A stretch of DNA of 15,310 nucleotides from Sedimenticola sp. (GTDB lineage: Bacteria; Pseudomonadota; Gammaproteobacteria; Chromatiales; Chromatiaceae): contig JAUXBK010000037.1 in the NCBI GenBank assembly GCA_030619405.1, positions 1 to 15,310 of the forward strand, written 5' to 3'. Within the stretch, counting starts at the first letter, position 1; each line of letters starts with the position of its first letter. A program made the position numbers and the translations under genes. Shown here in pieces: positions 1-7,173 of the stretch. A model generated the notes under the pieces. That model worked only from the letters and a program-made list of their open reading frames with translations. It searched no databases and was not told the DNA's origin.

Positions 1-1208
1 ACATCCTCACTGGTTTTGTTCAGTACCTTGATGGTGTACTTATTCTGGATAGAGCCGTCACTCTGCAACACATACAGGGGCTGCCGGGCGTGCAGCACCT
101 TGATCTCGATCGCCTCGATGGAGGCCAGGCCATAGGCGATCCCTGTGAGTGCCAGGGTAAGTACCGCACCATAGACCCAGACCCGCGGCCGTTTGTAGAG
201 GGGGCGATCCTCCTTACCATTGAGCATATCGAGCGATTCATAACGGATCAGTTCTGTCGGTCGACCAAGTTTCTCCATCACGGCATCGCAGGCATCGATG
301 CAGAGCGCGCACATGATGCAGCCCTGCTGCTGGCCGTGACGAATATCCACCCCGGTCGGGCAGACTGCCACACACTGATTGCAGTCGACACAATCACCGG
401 TGGTGCGATCCGCTTCTGACTGCCCTTTCTTTATCCTTCCCCTGGGTTCTCCACGGTGAAAATCATAAGTCGGCACCGCCGTGCTGTTATCTACCATCAC
501 CGCCTGAATCCGGGCATAGGGGCAGAGCCAGAAGCAGGTCTGCTCCCGCAGGAATCCCGCCAACCCATAGGTGCCCGCCGTAAACAGCGCGATGGTCATC
601 AGCGCCGTAGAGGAGAGGGCGAGATTGAAGGTGAAGATCTGATACCACAACTGAAAGGCATCGACGAACCAGGCCACGAATGAGACGCCCGTCAGAAAAC
701 CGATCAGCAGCCAGAGGGTGTGTTTTATCGTCAATACCCGAAGTTTAGCGAACGACCAGGGCGCTTTATCGAATTTACGCCGTTTGGCCGGGGCACCCTC
801 CAGCTTCTCTTCGATCCACGTATATACATCTGTCCAGACGGTCTGGAAGCAGAAAAAGCCACACCAGACACGACCCGCTACCGCCGTAATCACCGCCAGC
901 AGGATGGCGAAAAAGAGCAGCAGCAGGGCCAGCATCCAGAAATCCTGGGGCAGAATAGTGGCGCTGAAGATGTGGAACTGGCGGTTTGGGATGTCGAACA
1001 GCACCGCCTGCCGATCACCCCAGCGCAGATAGGGACCAATAAAAAAAATGAGCCAGAGCGCATTGGCCAGCCATTTTCGGGTGCGCCATTTGCCCAGCAT
1101 CCGTTTGGCGTGGATGGTCTCGCCACCGGTGTTCAGCTCCCAGTGCCCGGCCTCTTCATACAGCGCGTCTACCGCTGCATCCCGTGTTGTCTGCTGGTTA
1201 TCACTCAA
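1..1208 (-). CDS. ccoG: cytochrome c oxidase accessory protein CcoG (RdxA/FixG family), 3' end missing
   Basis: CcoG is a membrane iron-sulfur protein that helps supply copper to cbb3 oxidase; family work on CcoG assigns it cupric reductase activity. The frame reads open for 402 codons and leaves the left edge, so the C-terminal part (an Ig-like domain in the family) is not seen. In order it shows several hydrophobic helices, a first Cys motif WCGFFC (about residues 112-117), a second CFWLCPYAR, then a ferredoxin-like segment with CVDCNQC, VCPTG and CIMCALCIDAC. The start is TTG, preceded by AGGAG eight bases upstream; no ATG gives a better fit. It is separated from the cco genes upstream by a strong terminator, so it probably has its own promoter. 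In members I recall, the first Cys motif is CxxxCP; here Phe replaces Pro (CFQT). Confidence 0.93.
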   Translation of the reverse strand, partial: MSDNQQTTRDAAVDALYEEAGHWELNTGGETIHAKRMLGKWRTRKWLANALWLIFFIGPYLRWGDRQAVLFDIPNRQFHIFSATILPQDFWMLALLLLFFAILLAVITAVAGRVWCGFFCFQTVWTDVYTWIEEKLEGAPAKRRKFDKAPWSFAKLRVLTIKHTLWLLIGFLTGVSFVAWFVDAFQLWYQIFTFNLALSSTALMTIALFTAGTYGLAGFLREQTCFWLCPYARIQAVMVDNSTAVPTYDFHRGEPRGRIKKGQSEADRTTGDCVDCNQCVAVCPTGVDIRHGQQQGCIMCALCIDACDAVMEKLGRPTELIRYESLDMLNGKEDRPLYKRPRVWVYGAVLTLALTGIAYGLASIEAIEIKVLHARQPLYVLQSDGSIQNKYTIKVLNKTSED

Positions 1209-1373
1209 CGGAGATTCTCCTGCAAAAAATCAAATGAAATCGGTACAGCTCCCCCCTCTCGAACGATCGGCGCAGGGAACTGAAAGGACAGAAATTCATT
1301 GAATTCAGTCTACCGGCCGCTCTCACCAAAACAATGCGAATTATCAATATTAGACATGATTAATATCATAAAC

Positions 1374-1413
1374 AAAAAAAGGGTGGAGAAGTTCCCTTCT
1401 CCCCCCTTTTTTT
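1374..1413. terminator. bidirectional intrinsic terminator between the small membrane protein gene and ccoG
   Basis: A hairpin with a TTCC loop (1392-1395). The stem pairs GGAGAAG with CTTCTCC, then GGG with CCC across one T/C mismatch, and is continued by seven A on the left and seven T on the right. A U-run therefore follows the hairpin on either strand. On the minus strand it would end transcription from ccoNOQP and the small gene before ccoG. The rest of the 234-bp gap (1209-1442) shows nothing else I can support. Confidence 0.85.
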
Positions 1414-1442
1414 CCAGGCTTTATCCAGACCTGGAACAAACA

Positions 1443-1577
1443 TTACTTTTTGTGGGCTGCTGCATCCTTCGCCATCAAGGCCTTTATCTTGAAACCGAGG
1501 AATACAACGATGATCACGCAGATCACCACGGCACCGACAGAGCCCCACACCACCGGATCAAGTAAATCCATCTTCAT
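1443..1577 (-). CDS. 44-residue single-helix membrane protein, DUF3149-like
   Basis: A short reading frame of 44 codons starting at ATG 1577, with AGAGGGG six to seven bases upstream. The product has a short acidic N-terminus (MKMDLLDP), one hydrophobic helix of about 20 residues rich in Val and Ile (VVWGSVGAVVICVIIVVF), then a basic tail (GFKIKALMAKDAAAHKK). This fits a small inner-membrane protein with its tail in the cytoplasm. The pattern resembles what I remember of DUF3149, a family of unknown function, but I cannot confirm it. It lies 70 bp downstream of ccoP and before the terminator, so it is probably co-transcribed with the oxidase and may be a small subunit or assembly factor. It is distinct from ccoQ, which is present separately. 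Confidence 0.72.
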   Translation of the reverse strand: MKMDLLDPVVWGSVGAVVICVIIVVFLGFKIKALMAKDAAAHKK

Positions 1578-1647
1578 GACATTCCCCTCTTTACACTCTC
1601 CATACCCGGGCTGAATGCCGGGTATGGGGGCTGGTTAAAGCGATTCG

Positions 1648-2511
1648 CTACTGACCACCGCCAAACTTGACTACGTAGACGGCCAGCTTCTTGATGTCGT
1701 CCGCGGAGAGGCGCTTGCCAAACTCAGGCATCTCGGCTTCGCGGGTCTTGGGATCACCCGGAAAATTCACACCGTGGGTGATGGTCTGCTTGATGCTGTC
1801 GAGCGGAGTCTGACCGTTGACCGGGACGAAACGCATGATCTGGTCGGTGAGGTTAACGGCTCCCAGCGCCTGCATCCCCTTGCCGCCCACGCCGTGACAG
1901 CCGATGCAGCCTTTCTCCAGGAACAGCGGTGTGGAGGCCGGCTTGCCCTCGGCGATCGCCTTGGCCAGGGTGTCGATCTCGGCTTCGCTCAACTCCGCCC
2001 CACCCTTGGGTGGCATCATACCCTTGCGACCGCTGGTGATGGACTGAACGATGATATTGACATCGCCGCCGTAGAGCCAGTTATCGTCGGCCAGCACAGG
2101 GTAGCCGGGGCCACCCTGCCCGCCGGAACCATGACAGGCCGCACAGTTGTCGCCAAACAGCACCTTGGCGGAGGCAACGGTGTAATCAGACAGGCCCTCA
2201 TCCTTCAGTATATCCGCGGCACTCATGCTGGAGATCTTTTGCTCGAACTCCCCACGCACCGCCTGCAGCTCGGCCAAACCCTCTTCATACTCTTTGATCT
2301 GGGTCCAGCCGGCAACGCCCTTGGTAAAACCGGTACTGCCGGGTAGCGCCGGGTACATAGGGTAGATAACTCCGTACCCAAAGAACCAGATGATAGAAGC
2401 CCAGAAGGCGATCATCCACCAGCGCGGTGGCGGATTCGCCAGTTCCCGCAGATTGTCGTCCCAGATATGTCCGGTATTGTTTTCCCCCGGAAATGGATTT
2501 TTATCCGACAT
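1648..2511 (-). CDS. ccoP: cbb3-type cytochrome c oxidase subunit III (dihaem cytochrome c)
   Basis: CcoP is a membrane-anchored dihaem c-type cytochrome that passes electrons to CcoO and the catalytic subunit. The 287-residue product has a cytoplasmic N-terminus, an anchor helix around residues 33-50, and a periplasmic part with two haem-binding motifs, CAACH (123-127) and CIGCH (202-206). Methionines that could be axial ligands lie in MMPPKGG (about 165-166) and MPEFG (261). Length and arrangement are normal for the family. ATG 2511 has GGAGAG five to six bases upstream. The gap to ccoQ is 19 bp, so it belongs to the same operon. Confidence 0.96.
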   Translation of the reverse strand: MSDKNPFPGENNTGHIWDDNLRELANPPPRWWMIAFWASIIWFFGYGVIYPMYPALPGSTGFTKGVAGWTQIKEYEEGLAELQAVRGEFEQKISSMSAADILKDEGLSDYTVASAKVLFGDNCAACHGSGGQGGPGYPVLADDNWLYGGDVNIIVQSITSGRKGMMPPKGGAELSEAEIDTLAKAIAEGKPASTPLFLEKGCIGCHGVGGKGMQALGAVNLTDQIMRFVPVNGQTPLDSIKQTITHGVNFPGDPKTREAEMPEFGKRLSADDIKKLAVYVVKFGGGQ

Positions 2512-2530
2512 TGTTCTCTCCGATATTCAT

Positions 2531-2713
2531 TCAATCGTCGTCCAGCGGGATGTTCTTGTGCGACTCGAACTTGTCCCGGTTCTTTGGACGCAGCACATAG
2601 AGATAGAGCCCCACCATCAGGAGGAAGGTGACCACTGTCAGGATGGTGCCCACCCAGTCGGTGGTGGTCATCGCCTCCCAATCGGTGTGGAAATAGTCTA
2701 TCAGGCTACTCAC
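2531..2713 (-). CDS. ccoQ: cbb3-type oxidase small subunit CcoQ
   Basis: CcoQ is a small single-helix subunit that helps to stabilise the cbb3 complex. The product is 60 residues: MSSLIDYFHTDWEAM, a transmembrane helix about 21-40 (VGTILTVVTFLLMVGLYLYV), and a charged cytoplasmic tail with RPKNRDKF and IPLDDD. The position between ccoO and ccoP and the size are diagnostic; the sequence itself is poorly conserved. The GTG start at 2713 overlaps the end of ccoO by eight bases, which suggests translational coupling because no strong ribosome-binding site precedes it. An ATG at residue 15 has GGGAGG only two bases away, which is too close to work well. Confidence 0.85.
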   Translation of the reverse strand: MSSLIDYFHTDWEAMTTTDWVGTILTVVTFLLMVGLYLYVLRPKNRDKFESHKNIPLDDD

Positions 2714-3419
2714 GGTAGGCTGTGTTCTCGTCCAGCTTGACCATGGTCCCCAACACCTGCAGGTAGGCCACCATCGCGTCCTCCTCGGTCTTGCCTTCCA
2801 GCTCCTTGGGGGCAGCTGCAATATCGGCATCGGTATAGGGGACACCCAGGGTCTGCATGCCGCGCATATGGGCCTGCATAGTCTCCCCATCTACCCGGTT
2901 CTCCTGCAACCAGGGGTAGTTGGGCATGACCGACTCGGGTACCACCGAGCGGGGCGCCCGCAGGTGCTTGCGTTGCCAGTCATCGGAGTACTTCCCACCC
3001 AGACGGGCGATGTCGGGTCCGGTCCGTTTGGAACCCCACTGCATGGGGTGATCGAACATGGACTCGGTTGCCAGTGAGTAGTGGCCGTAGCGCTCCTTCT
3101 CGTCGCGGAACGGGCGAACCATCTGCGAATGGCACAGGTAGCAGCCCTCCCGCTGGTAAACGTCACGTCCGGCCAGCTCCAGGGCTTTGTAGGGACGTAC
3201 GCCATCACCAGCCTTCCAGTCATTGAGGGTCTGCCCCTCCTTGCGCTGCCATACCAGCTCCGGGAACTTGTTGTACTCCATGGTGCTCGGCAGATAGAAC
3301 AGAGGCACGATCTCCACCAGGCCACCCACCGAGAGCACGATGAGCAGGCCCACGAACATAGCGAATACGTTTCGCTCGATCCAGTCCTGCAAACCGCCAG
3401 ATGCATTATTACTAGACAT
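2706..3419 (-). CDS. ccoO: cbb3-type cytochrome c oxidase subunit II (monohaem cytochrome c)
   Basis: CcoO is the monohaem membrane cytochrome c of cbb3 oxidase. The 237-residue product has one N-terminal anchor helix (about 18-42) and a periplasmic domain with a single CYLCH haem motif (93-97), followed by SQMVRP, a stretch typical of CcoO/FixO. VMPNYPW (164-170) may supply the axial methionine. Length is normal. The ATG at 3419 is preceded by GGGGGAG about nine bases away. It lies 16 bp after ccoN and overlaps ccoQ by eight bases. Confidence 0.97.
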   Translation of the reverse strand: MSSNNASGGLQDWIERNVFAMFVGLLIVLSVGGLVEIVPLFYLPSTMEYNKFPELVWQRKEGQTLNDWKAGDGVRPYKALELAGRDVYQREGCYLCHSQMVRPFRDEKERYGHYSLATESMFDHPMQWGSKRTGPDIARLGGKYSDDWQRKHLRAPRSVVPESVMPNYPWLQENRVDGETMQAHMRGMQTLGVPYTDADIAAAPKELEGKTEEDAMVAYLQVLGTMVKLDENTAYRE

Positions 3420-3435
3420 TTGACTCTACTCCCCC

Positions 3436-4869
3436 TTAAGCCGTTGCAACTGCAGTGCGCGCACGCTGCACACTACTTTCGGATGAAGCCTTCATGACTG
3501 TCATCAGGATGTTGATCAGCATCAGCAGCGCACCGAACAGGAAGATCATGCCGCCGATGGCGCGCATAGCGTAATACGGATGCATCGCTTCCACCGATTC
3601 GGCGAAGGTGTAGGCCAGGGTGCCGTACTCGTCATAGGCCCGCCACATCAGGCCCTGCATCAGGCCGGAGACCCACATGGCGATGATGTAGACCACGGTA
3701 CCGATGGTGGCGGTCCAGAAGTGGGCATTGACCAGCTTGGTGGACCAGAGCTCCACATGGAAGATGCGGGTCATCATGTGGTAGATGGCGCCGATCGCCA
3801 CCATGGCCACCCAACCGAGGGCGCCGGAGTGCACGTGACCCACGGTCCAGTCGGTGTAGTGGGACAGGGCATTGACGGTCTTGATCGACATGATCGGACC
3901 TTCAAAGGTCGACATGGCGTAGAAGGCCAGGGACATGATCAGGAACCGCAGCACATAGTCGGTACGCAGTTTGTCCCAGGCGCCGGAGAGGGTCATCATG
4001 CCGTTCACCGCGCCACCCCAGGAGGGGATGATCATGGCGATGGAGACGGCGGCACCCAGGGAAGTGGTCCAGTCGGGCAGCGCGGTGTAGTGCAGATGGT
4101 GCGCACCCAGCCAGACGTAACCGAACATCAGGGCCCAGAAGTGGATTACCGACAGCCGGTAGGAGTAGATGGGACGACCGGCCTGCTTGGGCACGAAGTA
4201 GTACATGATGCCGAGGAAACCGGCGGTCAGATAGAAGCCCACGGCGTTATGACCCCACCACCACTGGATCATGGCGTCCTGCACCCCGGAGAAGAGGGAG
4301 TAGGACTTGAACATGCCGACCGGGATGGCCAGGCTGTTGACCACGTGCAGGTAGGTGATCATCACCATCATGCCCAGGAAGAACCAGTTGGAGACGTAGA
4401 TGTGTGACGTCTTGCGCTGATGGATGGTCATGATGAAGTTAAACAGGTAGGAGACCCAGACCACGGCGATGGCGATGTCGATGGGCCACTCCAGCTCGGC
4501 ATACTCCTTGGACTGGTTGATGCCCAGGGGCAGGGTGATCACCGCGGCGACAATAATCAGGTTCCATCCCCCGAAGGTGAACCAGGCCAGTTTGTTACTC
4601 CAGAGGCGGGTGGCACAAGTGCGCTGGACAGTGTAGAAGGCCGTGGCCATCAGGGCACAGCCACCAAAGGCAAAGATTACCGCATTGGTGTGGAGCGGAC
4701 GCAACCGCCCGAAGGTGATGTACGGAAGATCGAAGTTCAGAAATGGCCAAGCCAGTTCCGAGGCTATATACACCCCGGCCGAAGCGCCTACCACCAGGTA
4801 GACGGTTGCCATGACGGTGAACCAGCGTACGACCCCATAATCGTACTTTTGTTCAGCTACGGCGTCCAT
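3436..4869 (-). CDS. ccoN: cbb3-type cytochrome c oxidase catalytic subunit I
   Basis: CcoN is the haem-copper catalytic subunit that reduces oxygen to water with high affinity and pumps protons. From ATG 4869 the product has 477 residues. Expected ligands are all present: His60 and His347 for the low-spin haem b, His345 for haem b3, His207, His257 and His258 for CuB, and Tyr251 in FGYVWLGAHH. These numbers nearly coincide with those I recall for the Pseudomonas stutzeri enzyme, which supports this start over a GTG 24 codons upstream. AGGGGGG lies four bases before the ATG. The protein is strongly hydrophobic, with about twelve membrane helices expected. It is the first gene of the oxidase operon and lies downstream of an FNR-type box. 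Confidence 0.97.
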   Translation of the reverse strand: MDAVAEQKYDYGVVRWFTVMATVYLVVGASAGVYIASELAWPFLNFDLPYITFGRLRPLHTNAVIFAFGGCALMATAFYTVQRTCATRLWSNKLAWFTFGGWNLIIVAAVITLPLGINQSKEYAELEWPIDIAIAVVWVSYLFNFIMTIHQRKTSHIYVSNWFFLGMMVMITYLHVVNSLAIPVGMFKSYSLFSGVQDAMIQWWWGHNAVGFYLTAGFLGIMYYFVPKQAGRPIYSYRLSVIHFWALMFGYVWLGAHHLHYTALPDWTTSLGAAVSIAMIIPSWGGAVNGMMTLSGAWDKLRTDYVLRFLIMSLAFYAMSTFEGPIMSIKTVNALSHYTDWTVGHVHSGALGWVAMVAIGAIYHMMTRIFHVELWSTKLVNAHFWTATIGTVVYIIAMWVSGLMQGLMWRAYDEYGTLAYTFAESVEAMHPYYAMRAIGGMIFLFGALLMLINILMTVMKASSESSVQRARTAVATA

Positions 4870-5080
4870 GAGCCCCCCTATATGTTTTTTTGTGAAGTAA
4901 CACCCAGGATCTGCAGGCGGCGGTTTTGACAGCAGCCGCACCTGCCTCAGAAACCTTGTCTGATGGTTTTTGAGTGTGGCATATCACACTCTATTACCTG
5001 ATAAATGTCAAGGTCAGGAGCTCAGATTCAGCCCCGGTTAAATTGCGGAATAATCCTATAACATACTGTTAGTTATAGTT

Positions 5081-5119
5081 ATTATTTGAGTCATCAAATC
5101 ATTTTTTGAGCTCGATCAA
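5081..5119 (-). promoter_or_regulatory. FNR/ANR box and -10 element upstream of ccoN
   Basis: TTGAGCTCGATCAA at 5106-5119 matches the FNR consensus TTGAT-N4-ATCAA at nine of ten defined positions. On the minus strand, toward ccoN, it is followed by AATAAT (5086-5081), five of six for a -10 element, 29 bases from box centre to hexamer centre. This is close to the class II layout, where FNR sits near -41.5 and replaces the -35 contact. Transcription would start near 5071-5074, giving a leader of about 200 bases. The whole gap between fnr and ccoN (4870-5200, 331 bp) holds no open frame I can support. A shorter palindrome at 5085-5098 overlaps the -10. Confidence 0.75.
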
Positions 5120-5200
5120 AAAAATCTAATACGCTTAATTGCCATTCGGGAAACCCACCCGGCCGGTGCCGTTCTTCCGGGATACGGTGACCGCGCTTAG

Positions 5201-5956
5201 TTATTCGGCGATACCGGCAAGGGTCTCGGGATGGCGCAGTTGCACCCGCTTGTGCCGGACATCGATCAGGTCCGCCTTGCTGAAACGGGTCAATATGCGG
5301 CTGACGGTCTCACTGGCCAGCCCGAGATAGTTGCCAATGTCGGAACGTGACATACTGAGATTGAACTCTGCGCAGGGCATGCCCCGCCGCTGCAGGCGTT
5401 CAGAGAGGCTGATCAGAAAACCGGCCACCCGCTGCTCGGCCGACTGGTGCACCAGCGCAGCGATCAGTTCATTGTTGAACGCCACCTCCCGGCCGAGCAA
5501 CTCGATAACAGCCCGTTGAATCTGCTGCAGCGGGCGGCCGCTCTCGGGCAACAGCCCCAGGCGTATTTCACAGACACGGCTGTTTTCCAGCGCCCGGGCG
5601 GTGTATGGGTAGCTCTCTCCCGCCATCGCCCCGGCACCAATCAACTCGCCCGGCAGGTGAAACCCGACCAGCTGAGCGGCCCGATCCGGGCGGGGAATGT
5701 AGGTTTTGACCGAGCCCTGTTTGACCGCAAAAACAGAGTGAAAAGGGTCTCCATAGTGAAACAGGGTCTCGCCACGGGCCACCGGACGGCGGCGCAGCAA
5801 CAAGCCATCGGGGACACCGCTCTGCTCGCCGGCATAGTCCAGCACGTTACAGAGGGGATCCAGGCCGCAGCTGGCACAGGCCACCTCCAGTCCTGCTTCA
5901 GAACCGGCAGGGAGCGCGCAGGTGGCGTGGCGGGTAGCACAGGTCAACGGTGCCAT
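5201..5956 (-). CDS. fnr: oxygen-sensing transcription regulator, FNR/ANR type
   Basis: This is a CRP/FNR family regulator of anaerobic and low-oxygen genes. The 251-residue product has the N-terminal cluster motif Cys27-x2-Cys30-x5-Cys36 (CASCGLDPLC) and the fourth ligand Cys129 in SRVCEIRL, matching Cys20, 23, 29 and 122 of E. coli FNR. It should therefore carry an oxygen-labile [4Fe-4S] cluster. A cyclic-nucleotide-type beta barrel spans about 52-145, and a dimer helix follows. The recognition helix reads MSRSDIGNYLGLASETVSR (202-220), with Glu216, Ser219 and Arg220 placed to read TTGAT half sites. ATG 5956 has AAGG about seven to eight bases upstream. It sits directly upstream of the oxidase operon, which has a matching box. 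No FNR box is visible in front of fnr itself. Confidence 0.94.
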   Translation of the reverse strand: MAPLTCATRHATCALPAGSEAGLEVACASCGLDPLCNVLDYAGEQSGVPDGLLLRRRPVARGETLFHYGDPFHSVFAVKQGSVKTYIPRPDRAAQLVGFHLPGELIGAGAMAGESYPYTARALENSRVCEIRLGLLPESGRPLQQIQRAVIELLGREVAFNNELIAALVHQSAEQRVAGFLISLSERLQRRGMPCAEFNLSMSRSDIGNYLGLASETVSRILTRFSKADLIDVRHKRVQLRHPETLAGIAE

Positions 5957-6035
5957 GACAGTACCTTAGGTTACTGAATCCAGCTGCAGTTTGCCAAAAA
6001 CAAGGGCAGGAGGGAACTGTTCAGGTGTTTCGAAG

Positions 6036-6108
6036 TCAGAAGTCAGGATGGGATCACGGCAGATTTCGAAAGGTTCCTAGCTTTTTTATTCTGAAATCTG
6101 ACTTCTGA
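6036..6108. repeat. intergenic inverted repeat between rpoS and fnr
   Basis: An exact 11-bp inverted repeat: TCAGAAGTCAG at 6036-6046 and CTGACTTCTGA at 6098-6108, with 51 bases between. The left arm lies in a short tandem run (GAAGTCAGAAGTCAG) and the right in CTGAAATCTGACTTCTGAA. Such AAGTCAGAAGTC text in a gap between genes looks like dispersed repeat material rather than an operator. It fills much of the 164-bp gap (5957-6120). A hairpin here could also mark the end of the rpoS transcript, but there is no good terminator shape. Confidence 0.6.
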
Positions 6109-6120
6109 ATTCCAAATCCC

Positions 6121-7116
6121 CTATTTGAATATCGCCTCGATGGAGTAGCCATCCCGCTCCAGAATGATGCGCAGCCGCTTCAGCGCATCCATCTGGATCT
6201 GCCGCACCCGCTCCCGGGTCACCCCCAGTTCGTTGGCCACCTGTTCCAGGGTGGAGTTCTCGTAACCGTGCAGGCCGAAACGACGTTCCACCACCTCACG
6301 CTGCTTGTCGTTCAGCTTGCCGAGCCAATAGTCCAGATTGGCGCTCAGCCCCTCGTTCTGGATACTCACCGCCGGGTCTTCGGTCTGCCGGTCCGGGATG
6401 GTGTCGAGCAGCGGTTTGTCCGCCTCCTTGCCGAATGGCGTGTCCACTGAGGTGATGCGTTCATTGAAGCCGAGCATCCGTTTGACCTCGGCAATCGGCC
6501 GGTCCAGGAGTTCCGCGATCTCTTCCACCGTTGGCTCGTGATCCTGGATCTGGGCCAGCTGGCGCGCTGCCCGCAGATAGACGTTGATCTCTTTCACCAC
6601 ATGGATCGGCAGGCGGATGGTCCGAGTCTGGTTCATGATGGCCCGTTCGATGGTCTGTCGGATCCACCAGGTGGCGTAGGTCGAGAAACGGAACCCGCGC
6701 TCCGGGTCGAATTTCTCCACCGCCCGAATCAGCCCCAGGTTACCCTCCTCGATCAGATCCAGCAGAGCGAGGCCCCGGTTCATGTAACGCCGGGCGATCT
6801 TTACCACCAGTCGCAGGTTGCTCTCGATCATCCGCTGACGTGATTCGATATCCCCTTTCTGGGCCTGCCGGGCAAGCTGCACCTCCTCTTCAGCGGTCAA
6901 CAGTTTGGAGGCGCCGATCTCGTTCAGATAGAGGCGCGTGGCATCCATCCGCATACCGGTCAGATCGCCTGCGCTGAAAGTGGTATCAACCTGCTCTTTG
7001 ACAGGAGCCACCCCCGGTTCACTCAGAACCTCCTCCTGCAGTTTTTCCACCAGGGCAGCGGGCTCTTTCGCCTGAAAAGCGGCAGACGCCCTATCCTCCC
7101 GATATTTCTCCACCAT
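6121..7116 (-). CDS. rpoS: RNA polymerase sigma factor RpoS (sigma-38)
   Basis: RpoS is the general stress and stationary-phase sigma factor. From ATG 7116 (GAGAGGG six bases upstream) the product is 331 residues, close to the E. coli length of 330. It shows region 1.2 (DATRLYLNEIGASKLLTAEE), region 2 with NLRLVVKIARRYMNRG and the -10-reading RFSTYATWWIRQTIERAI, region 3, and region 4 ending in LEQVANELGVTRERVRQIQ. An in-frame TTG 16 codons upstream is less likely. It follows nlpD by 57 bp, the usual order. In E. coli the main rpoS promoter lies inside nlpD; this could hold here but cannot be seen. RpoS rather than RpoD is favoured by the short N-terminus and the nlpD neighbour. Confidence 0.96.
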   Translation of the reverse strand: MVEKYREDRASAAFQAKEPAALVEKLQEEVLSEPGVAPVKEQVDTTFSAGDLTGMRMDATRLYLNEIGASKLLTAEEEVQLARQAQKGDIESRQRMIESNLRLVVKIARRYMNRGLALLDLIEEGNLGLIRAVEKFDPERGFRFSTYATWWIRQTIERAIMNQTRTIRLPIHVVKEINVYLRAARQLAQIQDHEPTVEEIAELLDRPIAEVKRMLGFNERITSVDTPFGKEADKPLLDTIPDRQTEDPAVSIQNEGLSANLDYWLGKLNDKQREVVERRFGLHGYENSTLEQVANELGVTRERVRQIQMDALKRLRIILERDGYSIEAIFK

Positions 7117-7173
7117 CCACAACCCTCTCAAACACGATATCCTGCTCTTCCAAGGTGCCGGCAACGGATATGA

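Noticed and set aside
720..1283. 187-codon plus-strand frame opposite ccoG
   Set aside because: ccoG reads open across this stretch with correct helices and Cys motifs. The plus-strand frame is a shadow.
3580..4407. 275-codon plus-strand frame opposite ccoN
   Set aside because: It is antisense to a complete, motif-verified ccoN, is full of His, Gly and Asp, and matches no protein. It is a shadow of GC-rich codon use.
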